20,599 nt of DNA from DASWIG01 sp965371445 (GCA_965371445.1 CBDUYN010000181.1:1-20599); one strand, 5' to 3'; positions 1-9,200 are shown, counted from the stretch's first letter. Made by a program: numbers and translations. Notes: generated from the sequence alone by a model not told the origin.

Positions 1-42
1 TTTCTTGCCCAAGCTCTCGTCAACTCCGCATAATCAGGGACT

Positions 43-81
43 CGGCATAAAGGCTTTTATGCCGTGCTCGGCATAAAAGCC
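43..81. repeat. Nested inverted repeats (palindromic intergenic repeat)
   Basis: Two overlapping hairpins are visible. Arms 43-51 (CGGCATAAA) and 56-64 enclose a 4-nt spacer. Arms 52-64 (GGCTTTTATGCCG) and 69-81 are a perfect 13-bp inverted repeat around TGCT. The two structures are mutually exclusive because they share 52-64. Read on the minus strand, the flank GTAGGGCAGGCTTTTATGCC resembles the start of the repeat at 9640 (GTAGGGCGGGCT), so both may belong to one dispersed family. No T-run follows, so a simple intrinsic terminator is not supported. Confidence 0.75.
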
Positions 82-139
82 TGCCCTACGAATCCCCCCA
101 GCACCAAACTCCTTGACCTGGCCCGGCATAGGCTCATTG

Positions 140-502
140 TCCGGCAATAGCTCGTCCGCCTACCCCAGTCCCGTTTGGGAATCGCCCCGATCCGAAGGAA
201 CGCCACCGCTCGTTCCCCGACACGCACAGGCTGAAACCGCCACTCCTTGAGCGCCGCGGCCGTGGCGGCCCGAATCTCGTCGTCTAGGAAAGAAGGTGCA
301 TGAACTGGACGTGCTCGACCCGACCGTCCTCACCGACGAGGAAACCGAAGAGGAGCGTGAACTTCGCCTCTGAGACGGGCACACGCTCGTCGAACTCTAC
401 GTCCCGACATTAAAGGAGCCTAGGATTCTCGTCGACCGGCAATCGGACGACGGTCCGATCCGAGGCCGGCGCCGGTTGCCCGGCATGGACTGACGTCCAC
501 GG
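140..502 (-). pseudogene. Decayed TonB C-terminal-domain-like gene
   Basis: Minus-strand translation shows two matching halves in different frames. The upstream half reads FTLLFGFLVGEDGRVEHVQF and then runs into a stop at 284-286. The downstream half, one frame over, contains FLDDEIRAATA followed by AALKEWRFQPVRVGERAV (about 200-290). Together they follow the TonB_C pattern: a G-rVehv strand, a helix with -Al..W.F.P, then a G..v strand. A frameshift lies near 288-297. A TAA (410-412) also interrupts the upstream half just before CRDVEFDERVPVSEAKF. No clear natural stop is seen after IGAIPKRDWG. The 5' part of a TonB gene (membrane anchor and Pro-rich linker) is absent. It is probably a relic, although a sequencing error could explain a single frameshift. 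The family call rests on pattern only. Confidence 0.5.
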
Positions 503-553
503 TGTGACTGACCGCCCTAATCCGGCCACCCATGTTCGCCATAATCCGGCCAC
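503..553. repeat. Short direct repeats, possible insertion-sequence end
   Basis: TAATCCGGCCAC occurs at 518-529 and again at 542-553, a 24-bp period, just inside a TGTGACTGACC start at 503. Multiple short direct repeats just inside a TGT terminus are characteristic of IS21-type element ends. No istA/istB-like gene is present nearby, so this would be a solo end or relic. It sits where the TonB-like pseudogene loses its 5' portion, which fits truncation by an insertion. The IS assignment is inference. Confidence 0.25.
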
Positions 554-791
554 TCGCAGACTGCCTCCACGGGGCCTCGGCATGGGGTTGATTATGATGC
601 TTTTTGGGGCCGCTTGCAAACCTGCTCCGGCCCCCCCCATTTTCGAGGATGCTACATCAGTCTTTCTCCTCCCTTTGCTGACTCTTCTCTTCGAGCTCCA
701 TGGGAGTCGACGAATCAGCCGATCTTGGCAAGGAGCGTGGACGACGGTAGCTCTCGCCTTCGAGCACTACGCGATAGGCGCCGTGGCCGCC
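554..791. other. Non-coding stretch, no gene recognised
   Basis: No frame here has the codon bias of the neighbouring genes or a recognisable protein. A hairpin is possible between GGGGCCG (606-612) and CGGCCCC (628-634). It is preceded by a T-run on the plus strand and so followed by an A-run on the minus strand, the wrong polarity for a minus-strand terminator. The long open frames crossing this stretch on both strands are low-complexity and typical of G+C-rich non-coding DNA. Confidence 0.5.
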
Positions 792-959
792 CGGAACGCG
801 AAATCCAATCTGGATCGCGGCCTCCGAGCCACTCGGAACGCGAAATCCAATCTGGATCGCGGCCTCCGAGCCGCCCGGAACGCGAAATCCATTCTGGATC
901 GTGGCCCCCGAGCTGCTCGGAACGCGAAATCCATTTTGGATCGTGGCCTCCGGGCAGCC
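792..959. repeat. Four tandem copies of a 42-bp repeat
   Basis: Units begin at 792, 834, 876 and 918, each starting CGGAACGCGAAATCCA. Units 1 and 2 differ at only two bases. Units 3 and 4 share changes (CATTCTGG or CATTTTGG, and TCGTGGC), so the array grew by stepwise duplication. Each unit holds a small inverted repeat, ATCCA-NNN-TGGAT. The period is a multiple of three, so several frames stay open through it, but no start/SD or recognisable protein supports coding. It lies 120 bp beyond the stop of the minus-strand exporter operon. Confidence 0.9.
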
Positions 960-1079
960 GGGAGCGCCCAAGGTTTGAACCGCTGCTGTACCGAGTACGG
1001 AGGAAGTTCTTCCAGGCAAATCTCCCCCACGCCCGGCGACGACGACCGCCGACTCCCTGGCGCTAGGCGAAGAAGAGCG

Positions 1080-2819
1080 TCAGAATTCGGCCCGCTCCAG
1101 GTTCCGCAGCCCCAGACGCATCGGCAGCCAACAGGCGAGAGTCGTCAGCACGCCGATCTCCGCCACCACCAGCGTCAGGAGACGCGCCCGGTCGGCAAAA
1201 AAGCCCTGCCACGACGGCTTCCAGAGCAGCACCGTCGCCAGCCCCACCATCACCAGGACGATGTAGGCCATCGACAGGATGAAGTTGAGCGTCCCGCCCA
1301 TGCCGGAGACGATCTTCGACGGGTTGTCCTCGCGGAAGTTGGGGTAGAGGCTGCCGAGCCCCACCGAGAGGCCCGAAAGCGCCACCGTCGTCGCGGCGAT
1401 CGTCGAAACGGAGAGCAGGAAGGCCGTGCGGTCGAGCTCCAGGCGCCACGCCGAGAGGACCGCCAGGCTCACCGTGAAGACCGACGTCGTCGCCACCGAG
1501 AGCCAGAACTTCTGCCACACGATCCGCCGCATCCCCACCGGCGCCAGGCCCAGGATCCACATCCGGGGTCCTTCGAGGCTGATCAGCGGATAGACGAAAC
1601 GCGACGTCAACGACGCCAGGATGAACATGCAGGCCGTCATGTTCAGGATCGTCGCCCACTCGATCCAGCGGCTCGTAAAGCTCCTCGCGCCGCCCAGGTT
1701 CGCGATGTAGAGCGCCATGATGCCGAAGAAAAGCACGAACTGCGACCACTGCGCCGGATCGCGCCAGAAGAGCTTGACGTCCTTGACGACGAGCGCCCGA
1801 GCCGGCTGTGGCAGGTAGGTAAAGAGGGCGTCGATCCGTCCGAGGAGACCACGGCCGGCCTTGCGCTCGTGCTCGCCGCCGAAAAGCGACGAGTACCCGT
1901 CGTAGAACCACTCCTCGGCAAAGAGCGTGGCGACCCAGAGCAGAAACGCCGCGTTCACCGCGAGAAGCAGGAAGTAGAAGAGCGCCTCCTTGTAGTCCCC
2001 TAACGCCATGCCCAGGACGCCCTGGGAGAGCCAGTAGCTCGGCAGGAAGGGCGCCTGGGTCCGCGACATCGCGTCGATGATCGCCTGGGCGCTCAGCGTG
2101 TCGGAGAAGTCGGGCGCGATGAGCCTGGTGCGAAAGAAGCCGAAGAGAATCGCCGCGAGCAGGAATCCCAGGCCCACGACGAAGGGACGCCGCACCCGGC
2201 CGAGGACGCGGACCGCGACGATCGTCGCCATCGTCCCGAGCGCCGCCGGGATCACCACGAAGGGTACGAAAAACGCCAGCAGCGCCGGGTAGAAGACGAA
2301 AGGCGCCTTGCTCACGAGCCCATAGGCCAGCATCACCGGCGAGCCGAGGAAGGCCGAAGCCCAGGAGCTCATCGACAGGCAATCCCGGAAACGGCCGAGG
2401 TAAAGCGTCGTCACCGAAATCGGCGCCAGGACCTGCGGCACCACCTCACGCGACCGGTAGAGCGTCGCAAAAGCCGTCAGGACGTTCGAAAAGATGAGCA
2501 TCGCGAAAAGCGCCAGCGCAAAGACCGAGAGCAGACGCGACATGACGACGTCGCCCACCGTCAGCCGGCCCACCCCGATGACCTCCGAGCCGATCAAGCT
2601 CTCGAAGAGAAAGAAACCGGTCAGCGCGAAAGCGAAGATGCCGAGCCAGAGAAGCGTCGCCGAGATCGACACGATCGCCACCTTGAGCTTCGACTCGCGC
2701 CGCACCGAGGCGAGCAGATGAAGGGTCATCCTCCGCCGCGCTTGGTAGATCGCGCGCAACGCCCCGATCGGTTTCTCCGACGGTGGATTCTCAGACTGTG
2801 GCTTCTCAAGCGGTGGCAT
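1080..2819 (-). CDS. ABC exporter permease, putative (ABC_tran_2-like)
   Basis: A 579-residue polytopic membrane protein. A charged, Pro-rich cytoplasmic N-terminus (1-45) is followed by about twelve hydrophobic segments, for example near 48-75, 92-118, 155-168, 174-204, 213-228, 283-303, 355-376 and several towards the C-terminus. It resembles the poorly characterised large ABC exporter permeases that pair with a separate ATPase. The ATG at 2819 has a strong GGAGGAG Shine-Dalgarno 6 nt upstream, inside the end of the ATPase gene. The two genes overlap by 14 nt, so translation is probably coupled. It would form the transmembrane channel for the ATPase at 2806-3546. The substrate cannot be read from the sequence, and no peptidase or accessory domain is fused to it. 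It is the last gene of its operon. Confidence 0.85.
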   Translation of the reverse strand: MPPLEKPQSENPPSEKPIGALRAIYQARRRMTLHLLASVRRESKLKVAIVSISATLLWLGIFAFALTGFFLFESLIGSEVIGVGRLTVGDVVMSRLLSVFALALFAMLIFSNVLTAFATLYRSREVVPQVLAPISVTTLYLGRFRDCLSMSSWASAFLGSPVMLAYGLVSKAPFVFYPALLAFFVPFVVIPAALGTMATIVAVRVLGRVRRPFVVGLGFLLAAILFGFFRTRLIAPDFSDTLSAQAIIDAMSRTQAPFLPSYWLSQGVLGMALGDYKEALFYFLLLAVNAAFLLWVATLFAEEWFYDGYSSLFGGEHERKAGRGLLGRIDALFTYLPQPARALVVKDVKLFWRDPAQWSQFVLFFGIMALYIANLGGARSFTSRWIEWATILNMTACMFILASLTSRFVYPLISLEGPRMWILGLAPVGMRRIVWQKFWLSVATTSVFTVSLAVLSAWRLELDRTAFLLSVSTIAATTVALSGLSVGLGSLYPNFREDNPSKIVSGMGGTLNFILSMAYIVLVMVGLATVLLWKPSWQGFFADRARLLTLVVAEIGVLTTLACWLPMRLGLRNLERAEF

Positions 2820-3546
2820 CGCTCTCCTCCGCCGTCAGCTCCAGGAAGACGTCCTCCAGGGAGCCCGAGGCGCACGACGCCAGGGCTTTGATCTCCTCGA
2901 CCGTGCCGAGGTGCAGGAGCTTGCCGAGGTGGATGATGCCGATCTTGTCGGCGACCTCCTCGGCGATCGACAGCGAGTGGGTCGACATGAAGACCGTCAA
3001 GGCGTTGCGGGTCCCCTCCTTGAGGTAGGTCTTGACCATGTGGATCGACTTCGGGTCGAGCCCCACCCAGGGCTCGTCGACGACGACGATGCGTGGCGCG
3101 TGCAGAAAGCACGAGACGAAGGAGAGCTTCTGGCGCATGCCGTGGCTCATGTCCTGGACGAGCCGGTCGGCGACCTCGGCGATGGCGAAGGCTTCGAGGA
3201 GCGGATCCTGGCGCTCCTGGAGCTCCGCCTCGCTCATGTGGTAGATCCCGGCGACGAAGCGCAGGAGCTCGCGTCCCGTCAGCCGGTCGTAGAGGTAGGG
3301 ATGGTCGGGGACGTAGCCCATGAGCGCCTTGGCGGCGAGCGGGTCCTCCTGGATGTCGTGGCCGCCCAAAAGAGCCCGCCCGCCGCTCGGACGGATGAGG
3401 CCGGTCAACATCTTGATCGTCGTCGTCTTGCCGGCGCCGTTGGGTCCCAGGAAGCAGAAGAACTCTCCTTCCGAGACGTCGAGGTCGAGGTCGTCGACCG
3501 CCAGCTGGGTACCGAACTGCTTGGTGAGGCTCTCGGTGCGTATCAT
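2806..3546 (-). CDS. ABC exporter ATP-binding protein
   Basis: A 246-residue cytoplasmic ATPase of the ABC-2/exporter type. Walker A is GPNGAGKT (34-41), Walker B is IVVVDEP (153-159) with catalytic E158, the D-loop is GLDP and the H-loop is H190. The signature motif is MSHGM (133-137) instead of LSGGQ, a variant common in this exporter subfamily. The start at 3546 gives MIRTESLTKQFGTQ, which places the first strand exactly where the family begins. The frame stays open far upstream through the kinase gene, but that extension is a shadow. No strong Shine-Dalgarno is seen at this ATG. It lies 41 nt after the kinase-like gene and overlaps the permease by 14 nt. It is expected to energise that permease. 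Confidence 0.9.
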   Translation of the reverse strand: MIRTESLTKQFGTQLAVDDLDLDVSEGEFFCFLGPNGAGKTTTIKMLTGLIRPSGGRALLGGHDIQEDPLAAKALMGYVPDHPYLYDRLTGRELLRFVAGIYHMSEAELQERQDPLLEAFAIAEVADRLVQDMSHGMRQKLSFVSCFLHAPRIVVVDEPWVGLDPKSIHMVKTYLKEGTRNALTVFMSTHSLSIAEEVADKIGIIHLGKLLHLGTVEEIKALASCASGSLEDVFLELTAEESDATA

Positions 3547-3587
3547 CTCGACAGGTTGTACGTGGCGGAGGCGAAAGGTGTCCCGGC

Positions 3588-5057
3588 CTACTTCCCGGGC
3601 GCCTGGCGCAGGATCTTGAGGATCCGCAGCGAGACTTCGCTCATGCTGATGGGCTTTTGCAGGTAGCCGGCGGCGCCGCCCCGGACGAGCCGGTTCGCGG
3701 CGTTGTCCTCCGGGTAACCGCTCATCAGGAGGACCTGGACCTCCGGGTCCATGACCCGGAGCCTCTCGAAGACCTGGGCGCCGTTGATGCCCGGCATGGC
3801 CATGTCGAGGAGCACGACGTCGATCTCCTCGCCGCGGGCGCGGTAGGTCTCCAACGCTCCGTCGCCGTCCCGGGCCTCGAGGACCGAGAATCCCAGACGT
3901 CGCAGCACTTTCGAGCCGAGCTTCAAGAAGCGCTCCTCGTCGTCGACCAGGAGGATCGTGGCCCGTGCGTTGCGCATCTCCTCGGCCGACGGCTCCTCGT
4001 CGGCATGCACCTCCTTGTCGAGAAGGTTCTCTTCCTGAACGGGCAGGCCCACGAAGTAGGTCATGCCGCCCTCGCCTTGAGGCGCCACCACCAGGAACCC
4101 GCTGAGCCGTTCGATCGAGGTCGCCGCTTCCTCGAGACCCAGGCTCTCGGAGGAGACCGTCTCGACCCTGGGGCAGGCCGGCGGCACCCCGGTGAGGCTG
4201 TCGATCGTCAGAACGACGTGGCTCCGGGACTCGTCTTCGCCGGCCCGGCTGGCCACCTCCCCGGGCGTCGCCGTCCTCGTCACCAGCCGCAGCCGACCTC
4301 CTTCGGGGAGCGTGTAGGCCGCGTGGACGTAGAGGTTGATCAGGACCCGCTCGAGGTGGACGCGCTCCGTTGCGACCGGCGGCAGGCCTGCGCCGAGATC
4401 GGGCTCGAAGCGTACCTCGCCGCGGGCGCGCTGGAAGGTCTCGACGGTGTCCTCGACCAGAGTGTTCAAGTCCAGGGCCTGGGGCTCTAGGATCGCCGGG
4501 GCCTCGCCCCCCAGGAGCTGCTGGGTCAGCTGCGAGGCGGCTTCGATCTGGCGGTCGATCGTCTCCTTGACGTCGAGCAACGCCATCGACGCGCTCGACT
4601 GGATCGACATCAGGAGGTTGTTGAGGTCGTGGGCCACCCCCCCGGCCATGAAACCCACGGTCTCCATCTTCTGGGCCCCGGCGAGCAGCGCTTCCAGCCG
4701 GCGCCGGGGTCCCAGGGCGACACCCACGCCGGCCACGTACTGAAATTCGCCGTCGGCGTCGAGCACCAGGCTCGCGTGCCACTCGAGTGCGTGCTTCTTG
4801 CCGCCGTGGCCAAGGACCACGAGCTCGCGGACGAAGGCCTTCCCCTCCCTGAGGAGCCTCTCGAAGAGCTTCGCGAAAGCCTCGCGGTCCTCCTCGGCGA
4901 GAAACGTCGAAGCGAAAGGCCGGCCCACCCCCTCGCCCGGCTCGAAGCCCAGGCTCGCGCGCATCGCCTCGCTGATCGACAGGGTCTTGCCGTCGGCGTC
5001 GATGGCGGCAAAGAAGGCCGTCGGGGGACTCGTCGCGGCTCCGATGTCCTTGTCCAT
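3588..5057 (-). CDS. PAS / degenerate histidine kinase / receiver hybrid protein
   Basis: 489 residues with no membrane segment, so probably cytoplasmic. Order: a PAS-like sensor (about 10-115), a HisKA-like helix with the H-box GGVAHDLNNLLMS (phosphoacceptor H143), an ATPase-like region (about 230-340), and a C-terminal receiver (365-480) with acidic pair D372-D373, phosphoacceptor D418 (VVLLDMAMPG) and K468 (LQKPI). The ATP-binding region looks inactive. The N-box position reads INLYVHAAYTLPEGG instead of N-x-x-x-NA-x-DAMP. The G1 position reads DSLTGV instead of D-x-G-x-G, and no GxGxGL box is present. The receiver is intact, so the protein may act as a phosphate acceptor or scaffold rather than a kinase. 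It is first in the operon with the ABC exporter ATPase and permease, which suggests it controls or senses export. The ATG at 5057 has GA-rich sequence just upstream. Confidence 0.85.
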   Translation of the reverse strand: MDKDIGAATSPPTAFFAAIDADGKTLSISEAMRASLGFEPGEGVGRPFASTFLAEEDREAFAKLFERLLREGKAFVRELVVLGHGGKKHALEWHASLVLDADGEFQYVAGVGVALGPRRRLEALLAGAQKMETVGFMAGGVAHDLNNLLMSIQSSASMALLDVKETIDRQIEAASQLTQQLLGGEAPAILEPQALDLNTLVEDTVETFQRARGEVRFEPDLGAGLPPVATERVHLERVLINLYVHAAYTLPEGGRLRLVTRTATPGEVASRAGEDESRSHVVLTIDSLTGVPPACPRVETVSSESLGLEEAATSIERLSGFLVVAPQGEGGMTYFVGLPVQEENLLDKEVHADEEPSAEEMRNARATILLVDDEERFLKLGSKVLRRLGFSVLEARDGDGALETYRARGEEIDVVLLDMAMPGINGAQVFERLRVMDPEVQVLLMSGYPEDNAANRLVRGGAAGYLQKPISMSEVSLRILKILRQAPGK

Positions 5058-5252
5058 CTCTCTTGCGTCCTCTCAGGATAGACTCACGCGACACTTGAAT
5101 CGCATCCTGTGAAGCGGATCCTAACATCCTCTCGGAGGGAAGCCGGGCGGACGAAGAAAACTCCCCGGCGCTGCGAATCCTTCCGCCGACGAATCCGTAC
5201 TATAGCGGAGACATCCATCTGAATTCCCGCGAACGGGAAGGAGCCAGAAACG
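5058..5252. promoter_or_regulatory. Divergent promoter region between two ABC operons
   Basis: This 195-bp gap separates the start codons of the minus-strand kinase/exporter operon and the plus-strand exporter/pump operon, so both must be transcribed from here. A possible plus-strand -10 is TACTAT (5198-5203), but the -35 region 17 bp upstream (GAATCC) is poor. The overlapping ACTATA gives TATAGT on the minus strand. No convincing sigma70 pair was found for either direction, so the promoter may need an activator or an alternative sigma factor. Confidence 0.4.
5224..5243 (+). promoter_or_regulatory. Hairpin overlapping the Shine-Dalgarno of the exporter operon
   Basis: TTCCCG (5224-5229) and CGGGAA (5234-5239) form a perfect 6-bp inverted repeat around CGAA. 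The 3' arm shares its last two bases with the AAGGAG ribosome-binding site (5238-5243), 9 nt before the ATG at 5253. The same palindrome could be a DNA operator. A role in translation is inference. Confidence 0.4.
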
Positions 5253-6215
5253 ATGACTTCTCAAGCTCTGGAAAGCCCCCCTCAAGCAACGGCCTCGACG
5301 GTCATCGCCGTCGAGGGCGTTCGCCAGGTCTACAAAGGGGGCACGGTCGCCCTCGACGGCGTGGACCTTGCAATCGGCACCGGGCTCTTCGGCCTCCTGG
5401 GACCGAACGGCGCCGGCAAGTCGACCCTGATGAAGATTTTCTGTACGCTGCTCGTGCCGACGTCGGGCCGGGTCAGCGTCTACGGTCATGACGTCGTCCG
5501 GGAGCGCTCGGCGGTGCGCCCGCTCCTCGGCTACCTCCCCCAGGAGTTCGGCGCCTGGCGCCTGCAGCGGGTGGAGGAGGCCCTCGACACGTTGGCGCTC
5601 CTCTCGGGAATGCGCGACCGCAAGAGGCGCCAGGCACGGATCCGTGAGGTGCTCGCAGAGGTGGGCCTCGGCGACGTGGCCGACCGCAAGGTGAAAAAAC
5701 TCTCCGGCGGCATGACGCGGCGCCTGGGCGTGGCCCAGGCCCTGGTCCATGAGCCGCAGGTGCTGGTGGTCGACGAGCCGACCGTCGGGCTCGACCCGGA
5801 GGAAAGGCTGCGCTTCCGTCAGCTCATGGCCAAGCTCAGCGAAGATCGCACCATCGTGCTCTCGACCCACATCGTCGCCGACCTGGGCTCGGGCTGCCAG
5901 GACCTGGCGCTGCTCGACGCCGGCAAGCTGGTCTATCGTGGCTCGCCGGCGAAGCTCCTGGAGCAGGCCGTGGGCCGGGTCTTCGAGATCACGGTCGGCG
6001 TCGGCGGCGAAGAGCGGCTGGGCGGAGACGTCGAGATCGTCTCGCGCGCCGTCGACGGGGTGGGGACGAAGCTGCGCGGGGTCGTCGCGGGCGACGAGGT
6101 CCCGGAAGGTGCCGACATCGTCGAGAAACTGACCCTCGAGGAAGCCTATCTGGCCTTCATGGCCGGCCGTGGCCGGGCCGCCGCCGCGTTGGCCGACGAG
6201 GAGGAGAAGTCATGA
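5253..6215 (+). CDS. ABC transporter ATP-binding protein
   Basis: A 320-residue cytoplasmic ATPase. Walker A is GPNGAGKS (50-57), the signature is LSGGM (150-154), Walker B is VLVVDEPT (170-177) with E175, the D-loop is GLDP and the H-loop is H206. A 17-residue N-terminal extension precedes the ATPase fold. A C-terminal region (about 235-320) ends in a charged Ala-rich tail, as in ABC-2 exporter ATPases. The start at 5253 has AAGGAG 9 nt upstream. Its stop overlaps the next start by 4 nt (ATGA), so the two are translationally coupled, and the next gene supplies the membrane domain. It is the first gene of a four-gene operon. It differs clearly from the ATPase at 2806-3546 (signature LSGGM versus MSHGM), so the two exporters are not a recent duplication. 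Confidence 0.93.
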   Translation: MTSQALESPPQATASTVIAVEGVRQVYKGGTVALDGVDLAIGTGLFGLLGPNGAGKSTLMKIFCTLLVPTSGRVSVYGHDVVRERSAVRPLLGYLPQEFGAWRLQRVEEALDTLALLSGMRDRKRRQARIREVLAEVGLGDVADRKVKKLSGGMTRRLGVAQALVHEPQVLVVDEPTVGLDPEERLRFRQLMAKLSEDRTIVLSTHIVADLGSGCQDLALLDAGKLVYRGSPAKLLEQAVGRVFEITVGVGGEERLGGDVEIVSRAVDGVGTKLRGVVAGDEVPEGADIVEKLTLEEAYLAFMAGRGRAAAALADEEEKS

Positions 6216-9200
6216 ACCTCGCAACCGTCCTGGGCATCGCCCGCGCCGAGGCGCGCCTCCTGCGCCGCCTGGTGCGTTATTGGGTCTTCGTGGTCCTGGC
6301 GTGGTTGGTGGGTTTCGCCGTGTACTTCTGGTACAGCTTCATCCACGGCTTCGCCTCGTCGTATTCGGCTTCGGTGGGCAGCATCCATCCCAAGTACCTG
6401 GTGTCGGCCTTCGGCTTCAACTACTTGGCGGTGCTGCTCGTCGGGATCATCTTCATGGCCTTTGACGTACGCTCCCGCGACGAGCGCGAACGGGTCTCCG
6501 AGGTGCTCGACAGCCGGCCTTTTTCCAACCTGGAGCTCGTCGTCGGACGCTTCCTGGGCATCCTCTTTCAGGTGTGGTGGCCGCTTTGGGTCTTCCTCCT
6601 CGTCGTCCAGGGCTTCGGCGTCCTCGCAACGGCTCTCGAATGGCCGTTGGGCGAGACCGTCGAGTGGAGGTCCTTTCTCGCCTTCATCGGTCCGGTGGCC
6701 TTGCCCGGCTTCGCTCTTGTCCTCGCCCTGACCTTCCTGGTCTCGCTCGGGACGCGCCACCGCCTGGTGACCGCAATCGCCCTCTTCGCTTTGATCGGCG
6801 TCTGGGGCTGGTTTTTCTTCACCGCGCGAGTCGACGTCATCCTGGCCTCGGACTTCATCGGCACGGCGACGCTCAACATCCCTTCGGATCTGGTGTCGGC
6901 GGTCTGGAGCCCCTTCGGCCTGCTCCAGAGGTTGGCGGTGCTGGCAGCCGCCGCGGGGATCCTCGCTTTCGCGGCGGTGCTGCATCCGCGCCTCGACGAC
7001 GCACGGCGCTGGAGATGGGCCGGGGCGGGCGCCGTCCTCCTGCTTTTCGCCGCGGGCAGCCTCACCTGGATCGTCCGCGACGCTTTGGGCGCCCGCGAGC
7101 GCTTCGCCGGCTGGCAAGAAGTCCACGAAGCTCGTAGCGGCGAGCCTGCCCCCGACCTCCTGAGCGTCGACGGCAAGGTCACAATCGACCCTGGCCAAAC
7201 GCTCACCGCCCGAGTCGAGCTCGAATTCACCGCCCAGGACGGCGACTTGGAAAGGGCGCTCTTCACCCTCAACCCGGGCTTTGAAGTGACGAGCGTCACC
7301 GGCGGCAGCTTCACCCACGAGGACGGCCTCCTGGAGCTCGTGCTCGCCCAGCCGCTCGCTCGCGGCGAGACGTTGAGCGTCGAGATCGCCTACGAGGGCC
7401 GGCCCGACACGTATTTCGCCTATCTCGACGCGGCCATAGACGCCCTGCGACTGCCCTACTTCGACGCCGGGAACATGCTTTTCTTCGGTGGCTACGAGCC
7501 GGCCTACTTCGACCGCCGGGTCGTGGTGCTCACCCCCGGCATCCACTGGCTACCGACCGCCGGCGCCGGCGTCGGCCGCGACGAGCGGCCGCGCGACTTT
7601 TTTGAGCTCAGCCTCGAAGTCGAGGCCCCCGACGGCTGGCTCGTCGCCGGACCCGGGCGCCGGCAAGAAGCCGGCGACGCCTTCCGCTTCGTCCCCGGCG
7701 CACCGCTTTGCGAGGCGGCCATCGTCGCCTCCCGTTTCGAGAGCCGCTCGATCGAGGTCGAAGGCGTCCTCTTGGAGCTGCTCCTCCATCCCCGCCACAC
7801 GAAAAACCTCGAGGTCTTTGCCGAGGCCGAGGGAGAGATCCGGACCTGGCTCGAAGAGCGTTTCCGTGAAGCCGCGGAGATCGGCCTCGAATACCCCTAC
7901 GGCGCGTTCACCCTGGTCGAGGTGCCGGGGTCGCTGCGCAGCTACGGCGGCGGCTGGCGGATGGACACCACCCTGACCCCGCCCGCCATGGTCATGATGC
8001 GCGAATGGGGTTTCCCGACCAGCCGCTTCGACACCCGCTTCCGCAAGCCCGAGCAGTTCGAGGACCGCGAAGGCGGCGTCGCCCGGGCCAAGCGGAAAGC
8101 GCTCGAAGGTTTCTTCGAGGGCGATTTCTCGGGCTCGAACCCCTTCCTCGGCGCGGCGCGGAGCTTTTTCAGTCATCAGGTGGCGACCCACGGGCCAGGG
8201 TCGCTGGCGCTCGACTTCGTTTGCTATGAGCTGACGAGCCGGCTCACCAGCGGCAAGCAGGGATACTTCTCCGCCCATCTCTTCGGCCGCAAAGAGTTCA
8301 ACGCCATCATCCAACGGACGATGACGCGGCTTGGCTCTCAGGGAGGCCGCAACGCCAACATCAGCGAGCTCGTACGCTACGCCGCAGCCGAGCGGCCGGA
8401 GGTCTGGGATCAGGCCCTCGGCGTCTCGCTCGTCGACATGGACCCGCGGGAGGATCCGGCACGGGCGACCAACGTCCTGGTCTTGAAGGCCGGGGCCATG
8501 TCGCGCTGGTTGCTCGACGGGCTCGGCCGCGAGCAGGCCGGACAGCTGATCGCCGCCCTGCGCGCGCGCTACGCCGGATCGTCTTTCGACGCCGAGGACC
8601 TGACGGCGGTGGCCGAGGAGCTCGGGATCGACCTCGTGGGGCTCGCCGGCGACTGGATGCGCACGACCGACCTGCCCGGCTTCGTCGCCTCCGAGGCGCG
8701 CTACGTCCGCCTCGAGGACGACGAGGACGGCGTCGCCCGCTACCAGGTGGCGCTTCACCTGAGAAACGACGAGGCCGCCCCGGGGCTGGTGCGCATCCTC
8801 TCCGTCCCCGACGACGGCGAGAACGGCCGCGACCGCTCCCAGCGGCTCGGACGCTACTGGGACAAGAGCGATCCGATCCGGGTCGGTCCCGGCGAGGCCG
8901 TCGAGGTGGGCTTCGTTTTTTCGAAGCCCGTGGCCCGCATGCGGGTGGAGCCTTATCTCGCCCTGAACCGCGAGGGCTTCGACGTCCAGCTACCGCGCCT
9001 TGACGAGGAAAAGCTCGTCGACGAGGAGCCTTTCACGGGATCCCGTCCCAGCGACTGGCAACCGTTTGCCTCGGATATGATCGTCGTCGACGACCTTGAT
9101 TCAGGATTTGGCGTCGAGGCCGACGAGGTGAGCTCGGGCTTTCGCCTTGCCAGCCGCTTCCAGCCGCCCCAGGCTTTTGACCAAGGGCTGCCGCTGCTGG

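Noticed and set aside
606..634. Intrinsic terminator for the minus-strand exporter operon
   Set aside because: On the minus strand the hairpin is followed by C and A runs, not T, and it is about 450 bp beyond the stop codon.
792..959. CRISPR array
   Set aside because: Units are contiguous with no unique spacers, and no cas genes are nearby.
504..2003. Long plus-strand open frame of about 500 codons
   Set aside because: It runs through the 42-bp repeats and then antisense to the permease gene, with low-complexity R/H/Q/D-rich sequence. It is a G+C shadow.
3547..5127. Upstream extension of the minus-strand ATPase frame
   Set aside because: The extension is out of frame with the kinase gene and low-complexity. 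The ATPase domain starts naturally at the ATG at 3546.
8174..8191. HExxH zinc protease motif in the fusion protein
   Set aside because: The sequence is HQVATH: Gln replaces Glu and the histidines are five residues apart instead of four.
6146..8758. Long minus-strand open frames opposite the permease-peptidase fusion
   Set aside because: They lack any recognisable domain. The plus-strand frame has clear membrane segments and domain patterns across the same DNA.
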